The notes below the pieces were generated by a model. It had not been told where the DNA came from. It saw only the letters and a list, made by a program, of their open reading frames with translations, and did no database searches. Of a stretch of 64,000 bases of DNA, positions 26,430 to 33,551 are shown in pieces. The translations under genes and the position numbers were made by a program. Position 1 is the first letter of the stretch; every line of letters begins with the position of its first letter. The DNA is from Leifsonia xyli (GTDB lineage Bacteria; Actinomycetota; Actinomycetes; Actinomycetales; Microbacteriaceae): assembly GCA_001647635.1 (NCBI GenBank), contig CP014761.1:2976001-3040000 (forward strand), written 5' to 3'.

Positions 26430-27659
26430 GTGACCACCGTCGTGCATCCCGGAGACTCGCTCTCCGGCCGCCAGCGCCTCGCCTACATCCTGATCCTGGG
26501 CGCCCTGACCGCACTCGGACCGTTCACCATCGACACCTACCTGCCGGCGCTGCCGACGCTCCAGAACGACTTCCAGGTGTCGACCGCGGCGATCCAGCTC
26601 ACGCTGACGGCCACGACGATCGGCTTCGGCGTCGGGCAGCTGCTCGTCGGTCCGTGGTCGGACAAGATCGGCCGCCGCACGCCGCTCATGGTCGCGACCG
26701 CCGTGCACATCATCGCGTGTCTCGCGGCGGCGATCGCCCCGAACGTCGAGCTGCTCGGTGTTGCCCGCGCCCTGCAGGGGATCGGCGCGGCGGCCGGCGG
26801 CGTCGTGGCCATGGCGATGGTCCGAGACCTGTTCGGCGGCCGTCCACTGGTCCGGATGCTCAGCCGCCTTGCGCTGGTGAACGGCCTGGCTCCGGTGCTC
26901 GCCCCGGTGATCGGGTCGTGGCTGCTGCTCGTCATGCCGTGGCGCGGCATCTTCGTCGTGCTCGCCGTCTACGGCGCGTTCGTCGTGACCTGCGTCGCCC
27001 TGTGGATCGTCGAGACCCTCCCGAAGGCGCGCCGACACGACGCCGGCCACTCGACCGTCGGCCAGCGCTACAAGAACGTGCTGAGCGACCGCCTCTTCGT
27101 CGGCATCGCCATCGTCGGCGCCGCCAACTTCACCGGTCTGTTCTCGTACCTGTCGTCGAGCTCGTTCATCTTCCAGGAGATCTACAAGTTCAACGCGCAG
27201 GAGTACGGCCTGCTGTTCGCGGTCAACTCGATCGGCATCATCATCGGCGTGCAGTCCGCGTCGCGCCTCACCAAGTACGTCGGTCCGCAGTGGATCCTCG
27301 CCTGCTCGACGATCGTCATGTTCGTGGCCTCCGTCACCATCGTGGTGCTCGACCAGGCGCACGTCGGCCTGTGGGGCATCGCGATCCCGCTGTGGTTCTT
27401 CATCGCGGCATGCGGATTCGGCTTCCCCTGCGTCCAGGTGCTGGCGCTGAACGGCCACGGCGCGGAGGCCGGGACGGCGGCGAGCCTGCTCGGTGCGCTC
27501 AACTTCGGGACCGCCGGCATCATCTCGCCGATCGTCGGCATCCTCGGTGTCGGCAGCGCCGTGCCGATGGCCACGGTCATGGCGATCTGCGCCCTGATCT
27601 CGATCGCCTCCCTGTGGCTCGTGGTCCGGCCGCGTACGGTCCCCGAACTCGCGCACTGA
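26430..27659 (+). CDS. Bcr/CflA-family MFS drug exporter
   Basis: The 409-residue protein has twelve hydrophobic helices. TIDTYLPALPTLQNDF in helix 1 and VGQLLVGPWSDKIGRRTPL (motif A) are typical of the Bcr/CflA group, which exports chloramphenicol, bicyclomycin and similar compounds. GTG 26430 follows AAGGA at a good distance, and the hydrophobic core begins ~20 residues in. The same frame is open back to ATG 26310, which lies eight bases from the predicted transcription start and would add a 40-residue Arg/Ser-rich extension. The structured leader suggests inducible expression. Confidence 0.87.
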   Translation: MTTVVHPGDSLSGRQRLAYILILGALTALGPFTIDTYLPALPTLQNDFQVSTAAIQLTLTATTIGFGVGQLLVGPWSDKIGRRTPLMVATAVHIIACLAAAIAPNVELLGVARALQGIGAAAGGVVAMAMVRDLFGGRPLVRMLSRLALVNGLAPVLAPVIGSWLLLVMPWRGIFVVLAVYGAFVVTCVALWIVETLPKARRHDAGHSTVGQRYKNVLSDRLFVGIAIVGAANFTGLFSYLSSSSFIFQEIYKFNAQEYGLLFAVNSIGIIIGVQSASRLTKYVGPQWILACSTIVMFVASVTIVVLDQAHVGLWGIAIPLWFFIAACGFGFPCVQVLALNGHGAEAGTAASLLGALNFGTAGIISPIVGILGVGSAVPMATVMAICALISIASLWLVVRPRTVPELAH

Positions 27660-27704
27660 GCCGTCCCTAGGCCGCGCATGCCGCGGCGGGTACGTTGTGG
27701 TGGC

Positions 27705-28424
27705 ATGAGCGCTGCCGAACCCTCACCCGCGAAACCGGACGCAGAAGGCCACGATGTCGCCGGAGCGCGGCGGGTCACCAACCGGTGGCCGGTCATCGCG
27801 GCGTCCGTGGCCGTTGCGCTGGTGGTCGGGCTCGGCATCATCATCGCGCTGCGGCCCAAGCTGCCGTTCGGCATCGACACCGAGTGGATGGGCGAGATCG
27901 TCGAGCACCGCTCCCCGCTCTGGCTCGGCCCGGCGTTGTTCTTCAACTACGCGGGAGGCGGGATCGTCGGCTCGTTCGTCGTCCCGCTGGTGATCTTCCT
28001 GCTGCTGCTCGCCTTCCGAAGGCCGTGGGGCGCCGCGTTCTTCGCCATCGCGAGCATCGTGTCGGTCGTCTGCGTGCAGCTCCTCAAGCACACCGTCGGG
28101 CGCGCGCGGCCGACAGAGATCCTGGTCCACGCCGACACCGGTTCATTCCCGTCCGGGCATACGGCCAACGCCGCGACGATGGTGGTCGTGCTCGGCATCC
28201 TCTTCCCGCGCGTGTGGGTGTGGATCCTCGGCGTCGTGTGGGCCGTGCTGATGGCGATCAGCCGCACCTACCTCGGTGCGCATTGGATCAGCGACACGAT
28301 CGGCGGCCTGCTGCTCGGCGCCGGTGTCGCCGTCATCGTGTGGACGCCGCTGGCGCACCGACTCGCGTTGGAGGCGACGCAGCCGCATCCCTTCTTCCTC
28401 TCGCGACGGCGCCCAGTAGAGTGA
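27705..28424 (+). CDS. PAP2-family membrane phosphatase
   Basis: The 239-residue protein has about six helices and the three phosphatase motifs: KHTVGRARP, GSFPSGHTANAATM and SRTYLGAHWISDTIGG. The active site faces outward, so likely substrates are undecaprenyl diphosphate or phosphatidylglycerol phosphate. ATG 27705 lies eight bases after TACGTT (27691-27696), so the mRNA may be nearly leaderless; an in-frame ATG at 27678 has no support. It ends six bases before the HerA-like gene. Confidence 0.88.
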   Translation: MSAAEPSPAKPDAEGHDVAGARRVTNRWPVIAASVAVALVVGLGIIIALRPKLPFGIDTEWMGEIVEHRSPLWLGPALFFNYAGGGIVGSFVVPLVIFLLLLAFRRPWGAAFFAIASIVSVVCVQLLKHTVGRARPTEILVHADTGSFPSGHTANAATMVVVLGILFPRVWVWILGVVWAVLMAISRTYLGAHWISDTIGGLLLGAGVAVIVWTPLAHRLALEATQPHPFFLSRRRPVE

Positions 28425-28429
28425 CCGGC

Positions 28430-30274
28430 ATGAGCGACGGGGACGCGCTGGCGAAGGCGCAGGCCGAGGCCCAGGCGGCCGCGGAGGAGGCGGAGCGGCT
28501 GCAGGCCGAGGCGGCGGAGGCCGTGCGCAAGGCGCAGGAAGCGTCCGCGGCGGCGGAGGCGCGGGCGACGTCGCTGCGGGAGGCAGCGGCTGCGGCCGCA
28601 GCTGCAGCGCCGTCCGCAGAACCGCCCGCGGAGGCACCCGCCGGTCCGCTCGACGCCGCGGAGGTGGAGGCGGTCCGCGCCGGCTACGCCTTCGACACGG
28701 CCGTCCTCGAACTCGGCGCCCTCGTGAACGGCGCCCCGCAGCCCGCGGTGCCGGTCCGCATCCCGATCGCGATGACGAACCGGCACGGCCTGGTCGCCGG
28801 CGCGACCGGCACCGGCAAGACCAAGACCCTGCAGGTGCTCGCCGAGCAGCTGTCCGCGGCGGGCGTCCCCGTGTTCGCGGCCGACATCAAGGGCGACCTC
28901 TCGGGCATCGCGACGCCGGGCGAACCGAACGACAAGCTCCTGGAGCGCACCCGCGGCATCGGCCAGGACTGGACACCCCGGGCCGCGACCACCGAGTTCT
29001 TCTCTCTCGGCGGCATCGGCGCGGGCGTCCCGATCCGCGCGACCGTCGCGGGTTTCGGCCCGCTGCTGCTGTCCAAGGTGCTCGGCCTCAATGCCACGCA
29101 GGAGTCGAGCCTGGGCCTGGTCTTCCATTACGCCGAGCAGGCCGGGCTCCCGCTGCTCGACCTCGCCGATCTGCGCGCCGTGCTCACCTACCTGACGAGC
29201 GACGACGGCAAGGAGGAGCTGACCGGGCTCGGCGGCCTCTCCGCGGCGACCGTGGGCGTCATCCTGCGCGAGCTGATCGTGTTCGCCGACCAGGGCGCTG
29301 ACGCGTTCTTCGGCGAGCCTGAGATCGACACGGCGGAGTTCCTCCGCCTCGCTCCCGACGGCACCGGTGTCGTCAGCCTGCTCGAGGTGCCGGGAGTGCA
29401 GGACAAGCCCGCGCTGTTCTCGACCTTCCTGATGTGGCTGCTCGCCGACCTCTTCAACGACCTGCCCGAGGTCGGAGACCTCGACAAGCCCAAGCTGGTG
29501 TTCTTCTTCGACGAGGCGCACCTGCTGTTCCGGGACGCGTCGAAGGACTTCCTGGCCTCGATCACCCAGACCGTGCGGCTCATCCGGTCGAAGGGCGTCG
29601 GCATCTTCTTCGTAACGCAGACGCCGAAGGATGTGCCGTCGGAGGTGCTCGCTCAGCTCGGCTCGCGCGTACAGCACCAGCTCCGGGCCTTCACCCCGGA
29701 CGACGCCAAGGCGCTCAAGCAGACCGTGTCGACGTATCCGACGTCGGGCTACGACCTCGCCCAGGTGCTGCAGTCGCTCGGCACCGGCGAGGCCGTCGTG
29801 ACGGTCATGAACGAGAAGGGCGCGCCGACGCCGGTCGCCTGGACGCGCCTCCGCGCCCCGCAGGGGTCGATGTCGCCCGCACCCGCCGCGCAGGTCCAGG
29901 CGACGATCGCCGCGTCGCCGCTTCAGGCGAAGTACGGAACCCCTCTCGACCGCGACTCGGCGCGCGAGATGCTCGGCCGCAAGCTGGATGCGGCGGCCGC
30001 CGCCGCGACCCGGGCCCAGGCCCAGGCCGACGCGGCGAAGGCCGCCGCCGAGGCGCAGAAGCAGGCCGACGCGCAGACGAAGGCCGACGCCAAGGCGCAG
30101 GCGGCGGCGCAGAAGGAGTACGAGCGCATCCTGCGCCAGACCGCGCCGCGGTCGACCTCGCGGCGCAGCTCATCTCAGAAGACCGTGCTGGAGCAGGTGC
30201 TCGGCTCGAAGGCCACCCGTGACATCCTGGGCAGCGTCGTCGAGGGGATCTTCGGCACCCGGCGGCGACGCTAG
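28430..30274 (+). CDS. HerA-like ATPase (DUF853/YjgR type) with Ala-rich coiled-coil ends
   Basis: The 614-residue protein has a central FtsK/HerA-like ATPase: Walker A GATGTGKTKT near residues 124-133, Walker B KLVFFFDEAHLLF near 357-369 and a sensor region FFVTQTPKDVPSEVLAQLG. Residues 1-65 and ~520-580 are long Ala/Glu/Lys-rich helices likely to form coiled coils. The DUF853 family is widespread but of unknown role; a DNA- or membrane-linked motor is plausible. ATG 28430 is seven bases after TAGAGT. Its stop TAG shares CTAG with the stop of the convergent kinase-like gene. Confidence 0.85.
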   Translation: MSDGDALAKAQAEAQAAAEEAERLQAEAAEAVRKAQEASAAAEARATSLREAAAAAAAAAPSAEPPAEAPAGPLDAAEVEAVRAGYAFDTAVLELGALVNGAPQPAVPVRIPIAMTNRHGLVAGATGTGKTKTLQVLAEQLSAAGVPVFAADIKGDLSGIATPGEPNDKLLERTRGIGQDWTPRAATTEFFSLGGIGAGVPIRATVAGFGPLLLSKVLGLNATQESSLGLVFHYAEQAGLPLLDLADLRAVLTYLTSDDGKEELTGLGGLSAATVGVILRELIVFADQGADAFFGEPEIDTAEFLRLAPDGTGVVSLLEVPGVQDKPALFSTFLMWLLADLFNDLPEVGDLDKPKLVFFFDEAHLLFRDASKDFLASITQTVRLIRSKGVGIFFVTQTPKDVPSEVLAQLGSRVQHQLRAFTPDDAKALKQTVSTYPTSGYDLAQVLQSLGTGEAVVTVMNEKGAPTPVAWTRLRAPQGSMSPAPAAQVQATIAASPLQAKYGTPLDRDSAREMLGRKLDAAAAAATRAQAQADAAKAAAEAQKQADAQTKADAKAQAAAQKEYERILRQTAPRSTSRRSSSQKTVLEQVLGSKATRDILGSVVEGIFGTRRRR

Positions 30275-31095
30275 GGCGCCAGCAGCGCGCGGGCCCGGAG
30301 CGCGATCTCGCGCGCGATCGTGCCGTCGCCGCCGTCTTGCGCGGACCACATGCCGGACAGCGCGCCCCACGCGAGCGCCCAGGAGAGCACGCGCCGCGGC
30401 GGCATACCCGTCTCCGCCGCGATGATCCCGACCGCACGCTCCAGGCGTCCCGGCGCGAGGGCGACCGCCGCATCCGGGTTGCAGAGGATGTTCGCCACGT
30501 CGAACCCCGGGTCGCCGTGCAGCGGCTTCGGGTCGATCGCCAGCCAGCCGCGCTCGCCGAAGCGCAGCACGTTCCCGTGGTGCAGGTCGCCGTGCAGCAC
30601 GACGTCGGCGACGGGATGGGCGAGCAGCGACTCCGTGGTGTCTGCGGCGGTGTCGAGCACTCCGTCGGGGTCCGCGCCGTCGCGGTTCAAAAGGTCCCGG
30701 AACCAGCGCCGGAGGTCGAACAGCCCCTCGGGCCGCGGCTCGCGCCCGGCCGCATGGAGCCGCAACCCGGTCCGGCAGAGGATGCGCGTCGCCTCGTCGT
30801 CGCCGTCAGGACCCGTCCGCGCCAGGCCCGCGAGCCCGTCGTTGTCGTCCGCACGCTCGAGGAGAACCGCATCCCCGTCCGCCGCGAGCACCCGAGCGGC
30901 GCCGTCGCCGTCCCACCAGCGGAGGACGGCGTTCCCGGCCCGCTCCTCGCCCGAGGTCGCCAGCTTGAGGAACGCGCGCTCGCCGCCGCGGCGCACCGGC
31001 TGCAGCACGCTCGACGCGGTCGCGAACGCCGGGCCGTCCGGTCTCACGCCAAGCGCCTTCCGGACCGCGGCCAGCGCGTCCTCCGGCACCCTCAT
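30271..31095 (-). CDS. Aminoglycoside 6-phosphotransferase-like kinase (APH fold)
   Basis: The 274-residue protein has the APH catalytic loop VVLHGDLHHGNVL (base Asp) and the Mg-binding IDPKPLHGDPGFDVANIL, as in streptomycin 6-kinases of the StrB/APH(6) group. The N-terminal lobe is recognisable (FLKLATSGEERAGNAVLRWWDG). Chromosomal members often have unknown natural substrates, so resistance should not be assumed. Its stop overlaps that of the convergent HerA-like gene (30271-30274). The gene upstream on the same strand ends 10 bp away, so the two may be cotranscribed. Confidence 0.85.
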   Translation of the reverse strand: MRVPEDALAAVRKALGVRPDGPAFATASSVLQPVRRGGERAFLKLATSGEERAGNAVLRWWDGDGAARVLAADGDAVLLERADDNDGLAGLARTGPDGDDEATRILCRTGLRLHAAGREPRPEGLFDLRRWFRDLLNRDGADPDGVLDTAADTTESLLAHPVADVVLHGDLHHGNVLRFGERGWLAIDPKPLHGDPGFDVANILCNPDAAVALAPGRLERAVGIIAAETGMPPRRVLSWALAWGALSGMWSAQDGGDGTIAREIALRARALLAP

Positions 31096-31105
31096 CCGGC
31101 GGCCG

Positions 31106-31672
31106 TCAGGGACGCAGGCGCAGGCGCTCGAACCAGTACAGGAGGCGTGGCCACGTGCGCCGCAGCTGGTTGAGCGTCATCGGCTCGGCGGGACGCGTGA
31201 CCGGCACATCGAGCTCTTCCGCCACCCGCTCCATGTCGCCCTGCGACCAGAACTGGCCCCGCATCCGGATCAGCAGGCGCCCCTGCGAGGACGCGACGAA
31301 GAGCTGGGGGAGGACGTCGAGCGTGCTGCCCTCGTACACCTGCACGAGGATCACCGCTCCCGCTTCGCCCGGCCCCACGTGGACCGTGCGCCCGAAGAAC
31401 CCGCGTTCCCGCACGCCGTCCCGGCTGATGCTGATGGTCGTGTTCAGGAACGAGGCCACACCCACCACCGTCGCCCCGATGACGACGAGGTGCGCGAGCA
31501 GCACGTACGGCCAGCCCGGTCCCGGGATCGTGAGCCAGTAGACCACCGCGAACACCGGCGTCGTCAGCGCGAGCACCGCGATGATGCCGCGCAGGAACAG
31601 GTGCCGGTGCGGGCGCAGGACGGTCATGCGGGTCGACCCCGCATCCCGGTCCACGTCGGTCTGCTCACTCAC
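31106..31672 (-). CDS. Unknown two-helix membrane protein
   Basis: I do not recognise the family. From GTG 31672 the protein is 188 residues: ~25 polar residues, two hydrophobic helices (IIAVLALTTPVFAVVYWL and VLLAHLVVIGATVVGVASFL), then a soluble region with a beta-rich pattern resembling a membrane-associated PH-like domain (ISISRDGVRERGFFGRTVHV). A longer reading to ATG 31714 is open, but it would start within the GGGG-rich repeat region. It precedes the APH-like kinase by 10 bp. The start is uncertain. Confidence 0.6.
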   Translation of the reverse strand: MSEQTDVDRDAGSTRMTVLRPHRHLFLRGIIAVLALTTPVFAVVYWLTIPGPGWPYVLLAHLVVIGATVVGVASFLNTTISISRDGVRERGFFGRTVHVGPGEAGAVILVQVYEGSTLDVLPQLFVASSQGRLLIRMRGQFWSQGDMERVAEELDVPVTRPAEPMTLNQLRRTWPRLLYWFERLRLRP

Positions 31673-31717
31673 CCGATGAGCTTGACTGATTCGCCCGAAG
31701 CCCGGTAGCGGCATTTT

Positions 31718-31747
31718 GGGGGACACCCGTTCAGGGGTACGTCCCCC
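31718..31747. promoter_or_regulatory. GGGGGAC ... GTCCCCC inverted repeat with GGGGTAC
   Basis: GGGGGAC (31718-31724) pairs with GTCCCCC (31741-31747); GGGGTAC (31734-31740) lies between. It is upstream of the unknown membrane protein and downstream of the DUF1801 gene, so it may be a terminator or an operator. The same GGGG(T/G)AC words recur upstream of the signalling operon at 59919-59958. Confidence 0.4.
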
Positions 31748-31765
31748 CGTGGCCTCGGATCGCGG

Positions 31766-32209
31766 TCATCCCACGGCGCGGATCACGAGCTCCCGGATGC
31801 GCTCCTCGTCGGCCGGGGTGAGGTCCAGGACGGCGAACGCCGTGGGCCACATCGTCCCGTCGTCGAGGTGCGCGGGGTCGTTGAAACCGAGCGTGGAGTA
31901 ACGGTATTTGAACTTGGAGGCCGGCTGGAAGAAGCAGAACGTCTTCCCGTCGAGGGCGTACGCGGGCATCCCGTACCAGAGCTTCGGCCACACGTCCGGC
32001 ACGGCGTCGGTCACGATCTCGTGGACGCGCTCCGCCAGCCGGCGGTCGTGCTCCGGCAGCTCGGCGATCTTCTCCAGCAGGTCCCGGGTGTCATCCTCCC
32101 TGCTGGCCTTACCGCGGCGCTGGCGCTTCACCTCCGTCGAGCGCTCTTTCATGGCGGCGCGCTCCTCGTCGGTGAACGCGGGGGCTGTGGTCTCTGTCGT
32201 CTTCGTCAT
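31766..32209 (-). CDS. DUF1801 (YdhG-like) protein
   Basis: The 147-residue soluble protein has a charged N-terminal helix and then the DUF1801 core (VWPKLWYGMPAYALDGKTF ... FKYRYSTLGFND), with the W-Y-GMPAY motif typical of the family. Relatives have been linked to iron handling in Bacillus, but the biochemical role is not established. It is apparently monocistronic. Confidence 0.75.
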   Translation of the reverse strand: MTKTTETTAPAFTDEERAAMKERSTEVKRQRRGKASREDDTRDLLEKIAELPEHDRRLAERVHEIVTDAVPDVWPKLWYGMPAYALDGKTFCFFQPASKFKYRYSTLGFNDPAHLDDGTMWPTAFAVLDLTPADEERIRELVIRAVG

Positions 32210-32282
32210 GCCCCGACGATAAGGCGGAAGGGCGGTGTACGGCTTCTCCGAAACTGCTCGGTCGGCGGATCGCCCGTCGCCG

Positions 32283-32705
32283 CTACGACGCTTCGGTCCT
32301 GACCCGCTCGCGGATCATCCGGATCGACGTGTTGAGCACGGACGCGACGAGCAGCACCAGGTAGATCGCCCAGAACGCGGCGTCACCGGCGTGCAGGTAC
32401 CGAGTGAGCTCCCACGTCTCCTGCGTCGCCAGCAGCGCGCCGCCAGCCGAGACCGCGAACCACCCGGTTCCCGAGGCGCGGAACAGACGCGCCCGCGCCC
32501 CGACCGACGGATCGGCCGCGATGAGGCGGCGCGTCAGGAAGTACATCACCGGCGGGAGCAGCCACCAGTACCGCGAGGGCAGCGCCGTGTCCTCCTTCGC
32601 GATCGACGACTCGATGCGGTGCAGCTCCACCGAGCCCTGGAACAGGGGACCGGCGACGAGGAACCACGCCCCGATGAAACTCGCCCAGACGACCAACGCC
32701 TCCAC
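32283..32705 (-). CDS. Unknown four-helix membrane protein
   Basis: I do not recognise this family. The 140-residue protein has four hydrophobic segments, e.g. LVVWASFIGAWFLVAGPLF and WAIYLVLLVASVLN. The start GTG at 32705 is 16 bp from the AGGTGAC/GTCACCT palindrome shared with the divergent arsR gene, so it may belong to the same regulon. Function cannot be told. Confidence 0.6.
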   Translation of the reverse strand: MEALVVWASFIGAWFLVAGPLFQGSVELHRIESSIAKEDTALPSRYWWLLPPVMYFLTRRLIAADPSVGARARLFRASGTGWFAVSAGGALLATQETWELTRYLHAGDAAFWAIYLVLLVASVLNTSIRMIRERVRTEAS

Positions 32706-32720
32706 GGACTCAGTCTAGAC

Positions 32721-32740
32721 AGGTGACCCTAGAGTCACCT
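32721..32740. promoter_or_regulatory. ArsR operator AGGTGAC-N6-GTCACCT
   Basis: This is a perfect inverted repeat with 7-bp arms that directly abuts the -10 TATCAT (32740-32745) of the arsR gene, with ATG six bases further. Repressor bound here would cover the promoter, so autoregulation is strongly suggested. It also lies at the start of the divergent membrane protein gene. Confidence 0.7.
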
Positions 32741-32751
32741 ATCATGTCCGC

Positions 32752-33075
32752 ATGAGCACCGACGACGTCATCCAGGCGATCGCGGATCCCACGCGCCGCC
32801 GGCTGCTCGACGCCCTCCGCGAGCAGGACGGGCAGCCCATCGCGGCCCTCACCGAGAAGGTCGCGCCACTCGGGCGCCACGTCGTGCTCAAGCACATCCA
32901 CGTGCTCGAAGCAGCCGACCTCGTCCTCACCCGCAAGGTGGGGCGGCAGCGGCTGTGCTATCTCAACGCGGTGCCCATCGTGCAGCTCGCCGAACGCTGG
33001 ATCGACGACTTCGGCGCCCGCACGGCGTCCGGGCTCACCGCACTGAAGAGGGATCTGGAAGGACAGAGACCATGA
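32752..33075 (+). CDS. ArsR-family regulator paired with an SRPBCC protein
   Basis: The 107-residue winged-helix protein begins DDVIQAIADPTRRRLLDALRE, the usual ArsR opening, and continues with KHIHVLEAADLVLTRKVGRQRLCYLN, the recognition helix and wing. No metal-binding Cys cluster is seen, so it probably does not sense metals. It overlaps the SRPBCC gene in ATGA. Such pairs are common in actinobacteria; the SRPBCC partner may bind the ligand. The mRNA is predicted leaderless. Confidence 0.86.
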   Translation: MSTDDVIQAIADPTRRRLLDALREQDGQPIAALTEKVAPLGRHVVLKHIHVLEAADLVLTRKVGRQRLCYLNAVPIVQLAERWIDDFGARTASGLTALKRDLEGQRP

Positions 33076-33488
33076 CCGAGGACCGCGTCTACCGCGTCCG
33101 CATCGACGCCACGCCCGAGGCGGCGTGGGCGGCGATCACCGACCCCGCCCGCACCGTCGCCTGGTACTACGGTTCGGAGGTGCGCACGACCTGGACGGTC
33201 GGCGAGCCCCTGGAGTACTACGCCGGCGACGAGCTGCAGATCACGGGCACCTTGCTCGCCTACGACCCGCCCCGGTCGTACAGCCACGAGTTCATCGCCG
33301 CCTGGTCGGGCGAACGCGAGGAGCAGGGCACACTCACCTGGACCGTCGAGCCCGACGGTGACGGATGCGTCGTGACGCTCGTTCATGCGGGAGGCCATGG
33401 GCAGGAGACCGTGGACGGCTCCCGCTACATCGTCGACGCGCTGAAGGCCTACCTGGAGGGGGCGGTGATGCCACGGCCCGCGGGGTGA
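33072..33488 (+). CDS. SRPBCC (AHSA1-type) domain protein
   Basis: The 138-residue protein has the START-like pattern VYRVRIDATPEAAWAAITDPARTVAWYYGSEV, then SYSHEFIAAW, and a C-terminal helix. The fold forms a deep hydrophobic pocket for lipids or other small molecules. It is translationally coupled to arsR (ATGA at 33072-33075). The likely role is ligand binding or modification in a response controlled by that repressor; the ligand is unknown. Confidence 0.84.
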   Translation: MTEDRVYRVRIDATPEAAWAAITDPARTVAWYYGSEVRTTWTVGEPLEYYAGDELQITGTLLAYDPPRSYSHEFIAAWSGEREEQGTLTWTVEPDGDGCVVTLVHAGGHGQETVDGSRYIVDALKAYLEGAVMPRPAG

Positions 33489-33551
33489 GCGTCGCGGCCC
33501 GCGGTCCGCCGGGTCTGGCGCGCCCCGGGGTGCACGGACGATACTGCCCGC

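Noticed and set aside
30271..31095. Confident call of streptomycin resistance for the APH-like gene
   Set aside because: The fold is clear, but chromosomal members of this family frequently act on other substrates; context gives no antibiotic link.
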